Below the pieces are notes generated by a model. It was given only the letters and a program-made list of their open reading frames with translations, was not told the origin of the DNA and did no database searches. 46,001 nucleotides of DNA from an uncultured Erysipelotrichaceae bacterium (GTDB lineage Bacteria; Bacillota_I; Bacilli_A; Erysipelotrichales; Erysipelotrichaceae), in the NCBI GenBank assembly GCA_900315225.1, contig OMYM01000091.1:1-46001 (forward strand), written 5' to 3'. The position numbers and the translations under genes were made by a program. Shown piece after piece: positions 15,673-23,480 of the stretch (positions are counted from its first letter, which is position 1; each line of letters opens with the position of its first letter).

Positions 15673-15698
15673 AAAAAGCCGGAAACCCGGCTTTTTTT
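15673..15698 (+). terminator. Terminator of the zinc-ribbon gene
   Basis: AAAGCCGG-AAAC-CCGGCTTT hairpin followed by a T run, starting right after the stop codon. Confidence 0.9.
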
Positions 15699-15837
15699 AT
15701 GGTTAACGGGAGTTTCGACATAAAATTATGAAAAATCGGAAACACATTGTCGTGGACAACATATTTACACTATCCAACGCCTTTTTCTTGTAGTCCAACC
15801 ATCGATTTTCATTTCTGGAAAAAGATTCAAATTATCC

Positions 15838-16275
15838 TTATATTTCACACTGACAAAATGATTTCAACTTATGAACATTGCAAGCCGTATCGCTACCACA
15901 ACAATTGAGAGGTATTAAAAGTTCAATGCCATCCCAGCCAAAAACCCAACTGGCATCATTATGTCGAACGAAAAATTCACATCCGTAAATCCCCACGGGA
16001 CAATTTCCGCCCTGACTAGAACCATGCGACCACCGCCACATGCATCGTTCCTTATTGGAAATTACGATTATAGCCCTTTGCATTTGCACTAATATATGTG
16101 TGAAGGGAGGCATCGGACTTTGAGAGGCAATCCTAGAGGTTTTTGGTGTACAAACGATGTATCGTATAAACTGGTGGGATTTCGCTAGAAGGCGAAAAAG
16201 CGGATCAGGCGCTCCAAAAAGAATGACGATTTGATTTTTGATACTTAATTTTAGATATGTTATTAATCGATGCAA
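15838..16275 (-). CDS. Doubtful open frame, 145 codons
   Basis: An uninterrupted frame whose C-terminal 80 residues have protein-like composition, rich in Trp, Cys and Gly (CMWRWSHGSSQGGNCPVG, NDASWVFGWDG). There is no ribosome binding site at the first ATG, and the N-terminal part looks unlike a protein. It could be a fragment of a decayed gene. No family recognised. Confidence 0.2.
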   Translation of the reverse strand: MHRLITYLKLSIKNQIVILFGAPDPLFRLLAKSHQFIRYIVCTPKTSRIASQSPMPPFTHILVQMQRAIIVISNKERCMWRWSHGSSQGGNCPVGIYGCEFFVRHNDASWVFGWDGIELLIPLNCCGSDTACNVHKLKSFCQCEI

Positions 16276-16428
16276 CGATACAATGGTTTATACTACAGGG
16301 AAGCTACCGTATGTCTATTTGTAGAGGGTGGTTTTGAAGGAGAACCGCACTCATTTCGAAACTCCCGCTAGAATACGTTTGGCTCTTATTTGGTGTATTG
16401 GTTGATCAGTGCCAAGGCACAATATGTT

Positions 16429-16740
16429 TCAAATATCCTGCTGGATTATAGGAAATACGCTTTTTCGAAGAATCCACGAAATCTCTTCGAACAAACTCCT
16501 AATGGCTCCCAATATTTCTGCAGCCTCATTCGCTGTTGAGACCTTGATCATATTACCATCCAGCCTGCTTTTTGATATTGACATATTGAATAATTTGTGA
16601 TATGCTGTACATGGCTCGCAAAGACTGGCAAAATGCACACCTGCAAGGAGAACTCCAAGTTTGGAAAAAACTATGTCTTCCAGTGAGAAAATACTTTCAT
16701 CCCTAAGCACCAACAGGTACAAAGGAAAAGACAACAACAC
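16429..16740 (-). CDS. Doubtful open frame, about 103 codons
   Basis: The frame stays open to about 16820 upstream but contains no ATG before the residue string NMSISK; the apparent start at 16740 is TTG without a binding site. The C-terminal 50 residues look like an amphipathic helical protein. It may be a broken gene remnant. No family recognised. Confidence 0.2.
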   Translation of the reverse strand: MLLSFPLYLLVLRDESIFSLEDIVFSKLGVLLAGVHFASLCEPCTAYHKLFNMSISKSRLDGNMIKVSTANEAAEILGAIRSLFEEISWILRKSVFPIIQQDI

Positions 16741-16974
16741 TTTGACGACAAGGAAAAAGGGATGCTTGATACTTTTGATGCAACAAAAAAAGCGAGCTTT
16801 TATTTCTAGAATAGCAATATTCTACGCTTAACAAAAACCGAATAAAACCCTCTCTTTTCAGAGGAATTCAAGGGCTAGGCGAAGATAATACTTTTGGAGT
16901 CTCCCCAAAAAACATGGCATGACAAATTGTGTCTTCACTGCACACTCGTGAGAAATGAAGCTTAAGGAGGACGA

Positions 16975-17712
16975 ATGGACATATTGCAACGAATAAAAGA
17001 AGAACAGATTTCCCCCTGCAAATTATTTGGAACAGGGATCAATAACATTGAAAAGAAAATCAAATGCCTGATTGACATTGTTATGGATGATAATCCACGA
17101 GACCTTGGCTATGACTTCTTTGATATCAAGGGAACCGTCTTGCTACATGGCATTCCAGGCATAGGGAAGACTACGGCAATGAACAATTGCATGTCATATG
17201 CCCTTGATAAATATGGCTCAGATTGCTATGAAATACTAACAACAGAGACGATTGAATGTGAACTTGGAAAAGCAACGAAAAACCTTTCCGATGCATTAAA
17301 TGAGTTTGAATCAAAAGAGAATGCCATTCTCTTTATTGATGAAATAGACAGATTGTGCATTAACAGGAAAGCCGATGAACTATCCGAACTAAAACGGATG
17401 CTCATGGAACTGATGCGATTCTTCGACAGACAAAAAGCATCAAGCAAACGAGTGATTCTTTGCTGCACGAATATCGTGGAACAGATTGACGATGCATTAA
17501 AAAGAAGATTCACCATATTTGAAGAGGTTGGCAAGCCTGAGAAAAAGGAAATGATTGAATTTGCCAACCTCTGCATGGAAAAAGCAAGCATGAAAGGCAA
17601 GGTCATAGGAATAATGCAAAACCTTGCTACTTTCGATGACATAAAGAAAGTTTTTAGAGATGCACTTCTAGCGAACGCCAACGTAAGAGATGCATTCGAA
17701 TTGGAGGAGTAA
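16975..17712 (+). CDS. AAA+ ATPase, FtsH/SpoVK-like, first gene of an unknown operon
   Basis: The 245-residue product is a single AAA+ module. It has Walker A GIPGIGKTT (about residues 60-68), Walker B ILFIDEIDRL, sensor 1 ILCCTN and the arginine-finger region DDALKRRF, followed by a small helical lid. It probably forms a hexamer that remodels a protein partner. There is no membrane segment, protease domain or N-terminal substrate domain, so partners must supply these. A strong AAGGAGG precedes the ATG. The stop is one base before the next ATG, and two more small genes follow, forming a tight four-gene operon inserted between the zinc-ribbon gene and recD2. Codon use is more AT-rich than in neighbours, suggesting acquisition. 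IetA-type defence ATPases are one comparison; the partner protease of that system is absent. Confidence 0.88.
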   Translation: MDILQRIKEEQISPCKLFGTGINNIEKKIKCLIDIVMDDNPRDLGYDFFDIKGTVLLHGIPGIGKTTAMNNCMSYALDKYGSDCYEILTTETIECELGKATKNLSDALNEFESKENAILFIDEIDRLCINRKADELSELKRMLMELMRFFDRQKASSKRVILCCTNIVEQIDDALKRRFTIFEEVGKPEKKEMIEFANLCMEKASMKGKVIGIMQNLATFDDIKKVFRDALLANANVRDAFELEE

Positions 17713-17713
17713 A

Positions 17714-18079
17714 ATGGCGATGCAAATCATGTCCGCAAAAGTGACGGATAAGACAATTACCTATTTCGAGAATGCAAAACAAATTAATGTGACCAATGCC
17801 CTAAAACCAATATGCGATAGATTCTTTCAAGAAGAAACCCTGCTTGAAGAAGATGAAAACATAACAGTCCAGGTTGCTAGGATTTGTGTCATGCCCGAAT
17901 TGTCAGAATATTTGGCAAACGAAATCCTTTCATCAGTCGAAAAACTAAATGAAACGAAAGGCAATGAAGCCAAATCTGAAATTGCTTCAAACATCAAGGA
18001 CTATGTTCTATTTAGGTCTATCATTATTTCAATGCTTATGACTGACGATGCACAGAATTCTGTTTTAATAATATGTTGA
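17714..18079 (+). CDS. Hypothetical protein, 121 aa, AAA+ operon gene 2
   Basis: The start at 17714 is fixed by TTGGAGGAG seven bases upstream, within the end of the AAA+ gene. The product is acidic and mostly helical in appearance (PELSEYLANEILSSVEKLN). It has no signal peptide and no recognised motif. The tight coupling to the AAA+ gene suggests a substrate adaptor or structural partner, which is inference. The last residues (SVLIIC) are hydrophobic. Confidence 0.7.
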   Translation: MAMQIMSAKVTDKTITYFENAKQINVTNALKPICDRFFQEETLLEEDENITVQVARICVMPELSEYLANEILSSVEKLNETKGNEAKSEIASNIKDYVLFRSIIISMLMTDDAQNSVLIIC

Positions 18080-18089
18080 GGTACATGAC

Positions 18090-18293
18090 ATGGCAAAGAA
18101 TAACAATGGTTCCCAACTAGAAGGATTACGAACTGAAATTGGTGGACTCATGCAACAGGACACAAACGGAAAGATTGAATATCTGCGCAAAAGCATAACC
18201 AATGAGCCTGACGGTGGAATCGATTCAATAAATAGCGTTGCATCTGATTTTGACTATTTTGAATATGTTAGAAAGCTAAAGAAGGAATCATGA
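18090..18293 (+). CDS. Hypothetical small protein, 67 aa, AAA+ operon gene 3
   Basis: TTGAGG precedes the ATG by 9 nt. The product is short, acidic and Asn/Asp-rich with aromatic residues near the end (SDFDYFEYVRKLKK). No membrane segment or motif. Its stop overlaps the next start (ATGA), so gene 4 is translationally coupled. No family recognised. Confidence 0.65.
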   Translation: MAKNNNGSQLEGLRTEIGGLMQQDTNGKIEYLRKSITNEPDGGIDSINSVASDFDYFEYVRKLKKES

Positions 18294-18607
18294 GAAATAG
18301 AGTTTTATCACAAGACAAAGATATCCAAGGCAAACTTGGCAAAGCGACCGTAAAAAACGCAGTTTCAAAATTTAAGGAACAACAATTAGGACTAAAGGAT
18401 TCGGATAATTCGCCTTTGATTGGATTTGAGCTAAATGGCGGAGATGGAATGACTGCCAGTGGTCAGGAAATCTGGGGCGATTTCTCGCACTGGTGTGATG
18501 ACCGAAATCTTGATTGCGAATATAACACCCGTGCGGACTTGGATAAAATGAAAACCAACTTGCGAAATAGGGTTGATAATCGAAACAAGAACAGTGAATG
18601 GAAATAA
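18290..18607 (+). CDS. Hypothetical protein, 105 aa, AAA+ operon gene 4
   Basis: The ATG overlaps the previous stop by four bases. The product is charged, with a basic N-terminus and C-terminus and a central acidic segment containing GQEIWGDFSHWCDD. It may be a small nucleic-acid or protein binding protein; nothing specific is recognised. It ends 82 nt before the recD2 start. Confidence 0.65.
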   Translation: MRNRVLSQDKDIQGKLGKATVKNAVSKFKEQQLGLKDSDNSPLIGFELNGGDGMTASGQEIWGDFSHWCDDRNLDCEYNTRADLDKMKTNLRNRVDNRNKNSEWK

Positions 18608-18689
18608 TCCCCCTTTCGCATCACTCATGATTGAATCAACGGGATATTGCCTCTTCTCTTTTTCCTTTGATTGTGCTTCAATATTGTGT

Positions 18690-20807
18690 ATGCAAGTAGA
18701 TGGAACAATCACAAAGGTTGTCTTCCATAACGAAGACAATGGCTTTGCTGTTATACAAGTCATGGAAAAGGGAAAGCTTCCCATCACCGCCAGTGGCACC
18801 ATGTCCAGCCCTCACACAGGCATGCGCCTCAAGCTTGTGGGAGATTGGAAACAGCATCCGTCCTATGGCAAGCAGTTTGTATTTGAGGGGTACGAGGAAT
18901 TGGTTCCCGATGAACTCGATGGCATACGAACATATCTAGCATCTGGCTTTGTCAAAGGCATTAAACAGGCGACCGCCAAGCAATTCGTCAATTCCTTTGG
19001 CAAATCTGTTTTCGATGTCATTGAAAATCATCCTGAAAAACTGGCGGAGCTTCCCGGTATTGGCAAGAAGAGGGCGATTCTCATCCATGATTCGTACATG
19101 GAAAACAAAGAACTCAGGGAGCTTGCGACCATGTTGCAGGCGCATGGCATATCCACCACCATGATTTCAAAGATCCACAAGAGGTATGGATCTAATGCCT
19201 TACATACCGTCCAGCAGAATCCTTACCAATTATGCGAAGACATCAATGGCATTGGCTTTGCCAAGGCCGATGAGATCGCCATGAAGCTTGGCATTGAAAA
19301 GAACAACCCCTTCCGTATCGCCAAGGGAATCCGCCATTGCCTCCTGAATGGATCCACGGAGGGACATTGTTTCTTATTGCGGGAAACATTGATTCAAGCC
19401 GCATCCCGTCTTCTGTCTATTTCCATGCAAGAGATTGACTCCCAATTATCGCAAATGGTGGAAAACGAGGAGGTTGTTTGCGAAGGGGATCACATCTTCT
19501 TGCCTTCCCTCTATGGCGATGAATGCATATGTGCAGAACGCCTTACCGCCATAAACCACGCGCAAACCGAATTGAAAGTGACTCCCGCCAAAAACAAGTC
19601 TTCGATTGTGTACGATGAAATACAGCTCAAGGCCATCTTTTCCGCCTGCTCCGCCAAGACGCTTGTGCTCACGGGAGGTCCCGGCACGGGAAAGACAACG
19701 ACAACCAAGGGCATCATCGATGCTCTCAGGAAAGCCAAGGCGCAAATCATTCTTTGCGCTCCTACCGGCAGGGCAGCGAAGCGTCTTTCGGAGGCAACAG
19801 GCATGCCGGCAAAGACCATCCATCGTTTGCTTGGATATTCGGAAGAAGATGGGTTTACCAAAAACAAATACGATAAAATCAATGCCGATGTCGTGATCTG
19901 CGACGAGTGTTCGATGATCAGTGTTTCTCTTATGGCTTCCCTTCTTGATGCGCTTGAGGACAGGGTTCGCTTCATCATGGTAGGAGACATTGACCAGCTT
20001 CCTTCCGTAGGACCCGGCAATGTTTTGCGCGATATCATTGATTCTGGCGTTATCCCTGTCGTACAACTGCAAAGGGTATTTCGCCAAGCCCAGGAATCGA
20101 TGATCATCGCCAATGCCCACCGCATTCGCCTTGGGCAATTCCCCATCCTTGACAACAAGTCAAAGGACTTCTTCTTCATCAAGTGCGAGGATGAAAAGAT
20201 TCCACAGCTCATCGTGGATCTTGTGACCAAACGATTACCAGGCTACTTTCAGGTCAATCCTATCGATATCCAGGTTCTTACGCCAATGAACAAAGGTCCT
20301 CTTGGTACCATCGCTCTCAACGAGCTTCTGCGCGAGCAGCTCAATCCTGGCGATTCAAACGACAGGTTCCGGGTAAATGATCGAGTCATGCAAACGAAGA
20401 ACAACTACGAGCTAGAGGTTTTCAATGGCGATACCGGCATTGTCCAAGCTATCAACGATAAGGACGAAGAGAAGTATCTTCAGGTCTTGGTAGACGATAA
20501 CACAGTCGAATACGCCAAGATCTACATTGATCAACTGCTACATGCATATGCCGTCACCATCCATAAGTCGCAAGGCTCGGAATATCCGGTGGTGATCATT
20601 CCCATGAGTCTGCAGCATTCGATCATGTTAAAGCGCAATCTTCTCTATACTGGAGTTACACGGGCAAAGAAAGGCATTGTCCTTGTTGGCAACGAGCGCG
20701 CTATCGCCAAGGCGACACATGACAATTCCATCCAGATCCGCAACACATCCTTGGCTTTGCGCCTACGCATTGAGGAAGCAAAGCGCAAGGAAAAGGAATC
20801 AACATAA
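18690..20807 (+). CDS. recD2: RecD2-type SF1B DNA helicase
   Basis: The 705-residue product is a full RecD2. It has an N-terminal OB-like domain (MQVDGTITKVVFHNEDNGFAV), tandem helix-hairpin-helix segments (ELPGIGKKRA, DINGIGFAKADEIA), the helicase P-loop TGGPGTGKTTT (motif I), APTGRAAKR (Ia), ICDECSM (II), VGDIDQLPSVGPG (III), the SH3-like segment and YAVTIHKSQGSE plus LLYTGVTRAKKG (V, VI). RecD2 moves 5'-3' on DNA and acts in repair outside RecBCD. The start at 18690 is chosen because the canonical N-terminus begins here; no ribosome binding site is visible, and an AT-rich -10-like stretch lies directly before it, so the mRNA may be leaderless. It lies just after the AAA+ operon. Confidence 0.96.
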   Translation: MQVDGTITKVVFHNEDNGFAVIQVMEKGKLPITASGTMSSPHTGMRLKLVGDWKQHPSYGKQFVFEGYEELVPDELDGIRTYLASGFVKGIKQATAKQFVNSFGKSVFDVIENHPEKLAELPGIGKKRAILIHDSYMENKELRELATMLQAHGISTTMISKIHKRYGSNALHTVQQNPYQLCEDINGIGFAKADEIAMKLGIEKNNPFRIAKGIRHCLLNGSTEGHCFLLRETLIQAASRLLSISMQEIDSQLSQMVENEEVVCEGDHIFLPSLYGDECICAERLTAINHAQTELKVTPAKNKSSIVYDEIQLKAIFSACSAKTLVLTGGPGTGKTTTTKGIIDALRKAKAQIILCAPTGRAAKRLSEATGMPAKTIHRLLGYSEEDGFTKNKYDKINADVVICDECSMISVSLMASLLDALEDRVRFIMVGDIDQLPSVGPGNVLRDIIDSGVIPVVQLQRVFRQAQESMIIANAHRIRLGQFPILDNKSKDFFFIKCEDEKIPQLIVDLVTKRLPGYFQVNPIDIQVLTPMNKGPLGTIALNELLREQLNPGDSNDRFRVNDRVMQTKNNYELEVFNGDTGIVQAINDKDEEKYLQVLVDDNTVEYAKIYIDQLLHAYAVTIHKSQGSEYPVVIIPMSLQHSIMLKRNLLYTGVTRAKKGIVLVGNERAIAKATHDNSIQIRNTSLALRLRIEEAKRKEKEST

Positions 20808-20827
20808 AAAGGGCAATGCCCTTTTCT
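20807..20827 (+). terminator. Terminator of recD2
   Basis: AAAAGGGCA-A-TGCCCTTTT hairpin with a following CTT tract, starting at the recD2 stop codon. Confidence 0.75.
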
Positions 20828-20899
20828 TATGCCAAGCGAACAGGAAATATACCGCAAGCCTCCGACATTGCTAATCTACAAATGACATTGAACAAACCG

Positions 20900-21093
20900 T
20901 CTTTTGCCGTGTAAAAAGGCAAAAGCCTTGGGGAATCCAATATGTGTCAAAAATAAACGACATGTCTTTTGGACTGAACTCATTGGATTGACCATTGCCC
21001 TATGATCAGCATTAGCCCTTGATCTTTGCGATCAATTTTTTTGGCGAACGGAAGCGTTTCAATCACATCCATCCTCTTCTCCCCAAGTGTCTG
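20900..21093. other. Non-coding gap after recD2
   Basis: A hairpin CTTTTGCC-GTGTAAAAA-GGCAAAAG lies at about 20903-20927 and lacks a T tract. The rest contains stop codons in all frames and no recognised feature. It borders the recombinase remnant. Confidence 0.3.
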
Positions 21094-21330
21094 CTATTCC
21101 AACATTGACTTGAAGTACAACGCTATGAGCGAGTTCAGTATCCTTGCCGAACTTTCATCCGGATCAGGGCCGATCCCGACCACTTCCGTATCCACGTAGG
21201 CCGAGTCAAAGAAGGAAAGGACGATGCCTTTTTCCCTTAGCTCGTAGTAGGCGGACTCCACCTCGGCGACAGTCTCGCCAAGGTCGCGAAGCTCCAAGGC
21301 CTTCAGCTGATCGCCGGCATCCAGGACTTC
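21094..21330 (-). pseudogene. Serine recombinase (resolvase/invertase) catalytic-domain remnant
   Basis: The open fragment encodes about 78 residues containing AGDQLKALELRDLGE, YYELREKGIVLSFFDS, YVDTEV and ARILNSLIALYFKSMLE. This follows the second half of a resolvase catalytic domain (GDxLxxxxxDRLGR, then LxxKGVxLxFLxxPxxxTEV, then a long helix), including the position of the conserved Asp-Arg-Leu-Gly block, here changed. An in-frame TAG at 21331-21333 closes it upstream, and another short frame (FLSGEGYIGMIQELRR) lies at 21351-21474 in a different register. The catalytic N-terminal serine motif is gone. It looks like a decayed mobile-element gene. Confidence 0.5.
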
Positions 21331-21447
21331 CTAAGCTGCTGTGCTGGGAATCAGCAGGGCTTTGAAGAGGCACTTGAAGATTTCTGTTCCAGACGCAATC
21401 GCCGCAGTTCTTGAATCATTCCAATATATCCCTCACCTGACAGGAAC

Positions 21448-21477
21448 TTGAGCAAATCTCTTTTTGCGGGGTATAAT
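21448..21477 (+). promoter_or_regulatory. Promoter of the M20 amidohydrolase, leaderless arrangement
   Basis: TTGAGC (21448-21453), 18-bp spacer, TATAAT (21472-21477). Seven bases separate the -10 from the ATG at 21485, so transcription should begin at the start codon. Confidence 0.7.
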
Positions 21478-21484
21478 GATGCGC

Positions 21485-22642
21485 ATGAATAAAACGATAA
21501 AAGAATATTGCGAAGAGTATTACGCGTATGCGGTCAAGATCCGTCGTGAACTACACCGTCACCCAGAGATCGGCATGGCATGCATTCAGACAACCGATCT
21601 CATATGCAACGAATTGCATGCCCATGGCATTCCTTTTCGAAGGACGGGGGAAGCGGGAGTGATCGCCGAAATCAAGGGAACGAAAGAAGAATCAAAGGCG
21701 GTCGTGATGCTACGGGCGGATATGGACGCATTGCCTGTCGAAGAATTGACGGGACTCCCGTATGCCAGTGAAATCCCCGGCATGATGCATGCCTGTGGGC
21801 ATGACCTGCACACGGGAATGTTGCTAGGCACGACCAGAATCCTCATGGAACTAAGGGAAGAATTTGCTGGTACAATCAGGCTAGTATTTCAACCTGGAGA
21901 AGAGATTTCCAAGGGTGCCTCCCATATGATTGCACATGGGGCATTGGAGAATGTATCCTATGGCTTTGGCATCCACATGGATCCCCTTTCTCCATTGAAT
22001 GTCGTCCGCTGCAAGAAAGGACCTGATTGGGCTGCGGTCGATCACTTTGTTATCCACATCCATGGCAAAGGGGCACATGGCGCAACGCCACATAAAGGCT
22101 CCGATGCCATCGTTGCTGCAAGCGCTGTTGTCATGGGACTGCAGACCATGGTATCCAGGTTGGTAGATCCCATGAAGCCATTGGTTGTAACGGTAGGAAA
22201 AATGACTGCGGGATCGTCCTATAACATCATTGCCGAAGAAGCGGTGTTGGAAGGAACATGCCGTTGTTTTGACTTGGATGTGCGCGACCAAATCCCTTCC
22301 ATGCTTCAACATTTAGCAGGCTCTATTGCCCAAGGCTATCAATGCACGGCGGAAGTAACCGTCAACCATCACAGCCTTCCGCTCATCAACGATGCGCAAG
22401 CCGTGGATCTTCTTCACACTTCCGCCATGAAAGTCATGAACGAGAAACATTGGCAAGAGGCACAACCAGAAATGATTGGCGAGGATTTCTCAGAATACGC
22501 AGCACTTGTCCCCTGTGTTTTTGCCCACCTTGGAGCAGATGCAGGATATCCCCTCCATAGTGGTCACATTCAGTTCAAAGAAGAAGCCATGAAACTAGGC
22601 ATGGCTTTGGAAGTACAGTTCTCTTTAGACGTATTAGCTTAA
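21485..22642 (+). CDS. M20 family metal-dependent amidohydrolase / N-acyl-amino-acid deacylase
   Basis: The 385-residue product is a full M20D amidohydrolase. RRELHRHPEIGM opens the catalytic domain, VVMLRADMDALP and HACGHDLHTGMLLG carry metal ligands, FQPGEEISKGA has the catalytic Glu, the lid domain has GKGAHGATPHKGSDAI, and the C-terminus has the last His in LHSGHIQFKEEAM. Members remove acyl groups from amino acids, hippurate or diaminopimelate intermediates; the substrate here is unknown. Several in-frame ATG/TTG codons lie upstream, but the promoter -10 ends at 21477, which leaves 21485 as the first ATG in the transcript. Soluble, 385 residues is the usual length. Confidence 0.92.
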   Translation: MNKTIKEYCEEYYAYAVKIRRELHRHPEIGMACIQTTDLICNELHAHGIPFRRTGEAGVIAEIKGTKEESKAVVMLRADMDALPVEELTGLPYASEIPGMMHACGHDLHTGMLLGTTRILMELREEFAGTIRLVFQPGEEISKGASHMIAHGALENVSYGFGIHMDPLSPLNVVRCKKGPDWAAVDHFVIHIHGKGAHGATPHKGSDAIVAASAVVMGLQTMVSRLVDPMKPLVVTVGKMTAGSSYNIIAEEAVLEGTCRCFDLDVRDQIPSMLQHLAGSIAQGYQCTAEVTVNHHSLPLINDAQAVDLLHTSAMKVMNEKHWQEAQPEMIGEDFSEYAALVPCVFAHLGADAGYPLHSGHIQFKEEAMKLGMALEVQFSLDVLA

Positions 22643-22643
22643 G

Positions 22644-22666
22644 AAAAAAGGGCAACGCCCTTTTTT
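22644..22666. terminator. Bidirectional terminator between M20 and ccsA genes
   Basis: AAAAAAGGGC-AAC-GCCCTTTTTT, with a T run on either strand. It serves two convergent genes. Confidence 0.9.
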
Positions 22667-22667
22667 T

Positions 22668-23480
22668 CTATGCCAACCATCCCAACACAATCGCGCCATA
22701 GGAATGCAAGCCAGGAAGAATGGTGTTTACCCCAATGAACGTAAATAGAACGACAGGAACATAGATTACCGCCAACCATGCCATCAGGGTTCCCTTTTTC
22801 TTTTGCCCTAGCCTGAGGTGTAGATATACTGCGTAGAGGATCCAGGTAATCAAAGCCCAGACTTCCTTGGGGTCCCATGTCCAAAACGACGACCATGCTT
22901 CTTCGGCCCAGATTGCGCCTGAAAGAATCGTTACCGTCAAAAGACAAATGCCTACCGCAATCAGGCGATAGATCGTATAGTCGATCTGTTCTAGTCGCTC
23001 GTCTGCAGAATCTTTCTTTTCCAAGACGATATACCTGATGCCTGCCGCCCCGGCAAGCATAAACGATGCATAGGAGAATGCCGCCGAGCCAATGTGGAAG
23101 CCAAACCATGCGCTGCGCAAGGCAGGCATGAGTTCTGTCACTTCCCTTGGCTGCAGTGCTGCATAGGATAGAATCAAAAACGTCATCGCAATGCCCAGGG
23201 GATCGATCCAGTCGATGTTCATGCGGTAATGCAAAAACAACAGAATCACAGCGATGCCCCATGAAAACGATGAAGCAAACTCAAATTGGTTGGACATCGG
23301 CAGTCTTCCTGCCTTGATGCCCCTGGCTACCAAATACGCCAAGGAAACCGCAGCGCCACCGATAAACAAATACCAGCCAATCTTCAAAACCTTTTCCTTT
23401 TTGAAGAAAACACCAATGATCTCCAGGACCATGGCAGCGAAATATAACACCAGTCCAGAGAAAAACAAGAAATCAAGCAT
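22668..23480 (-). CDS. ccsA: CcsA/ResC-type cytochrome c heme-attachment membrane protein
   Basis: The 270-residue product has about eight membrane helices and the tryptophan-rich WWD signature (AEEAWSSFWTWDPKE) that binds and presents heme outside the membrane in System II cytochrome c maturation. Conserved His residues flank it (WFGFHIGSAAF and a C-terminal LHSYG). It overlaps the end of resB by 8 bp, the usual System II pairing. Together with ResB it ligates heme to CxxCH cysteines of exported apocytochromes, most likely the NrfA encoded just upstream in the same direction. Confidence 0.94.
   Translation of the reverse strand: MLDFLFFSGLVLYFAAMVLEIIGVFFKKEKVLKIGWYLFIGGAAVSLAYLVARGIKAGRLPMSNQFEFASSFSWGIAVILLFLHYRMNIDWIDPLGIAMTFLILSYAALQPREVTELMPALRSAWFGFHIGSAAFSYASFMLAGAAGIRYIVLEKKDSADERLEQIDYTIYRLIAVGICLLTVTILSGAIWAEEAWSSFWTWDPKEVWALITWILYAVYLHLRLGQKKKGTLMAWLAVIYVPVVLFTFIGVNTILPGLHSYGAIVLGWLA

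Larger units (their letters stand above)
15700..16974. other. 1.27-kb stretch without a convincing gene
   Basis: This interval is AT-richer than its left flank and holds only two weak minus-strand frames (listed separately). Small hairpins occur: TTTCGC/GCGAAA near 16180-16198, AAAAGC-GA-GCTTTT near 16788-16801 with T runs on both sides, CCTCT/AGAGG near 16850-16865 and TTTTGG/CCAAAA near 16893-16911. It separates the zinc-ribbon gene from the AAA+ operon and may be the decayed or non-coding part of an acquired segment. No tRNA, tmRNA or repeat array was recognised. Confidence 0.4.

Noticed and set aside
15093..15674. Minus-strand frame of 193 codons opposite the zinc-ribbon gene
   Set aside because: The plus-strand frame has a promoter, a ribosome binding site and zinc-ribbon motifs; the minus frame has none.
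16975..18607. Known ietAS defence system
   Set aside because: The ATPase is comparable, but the partner subtilisin-like protease is absent from the operon.
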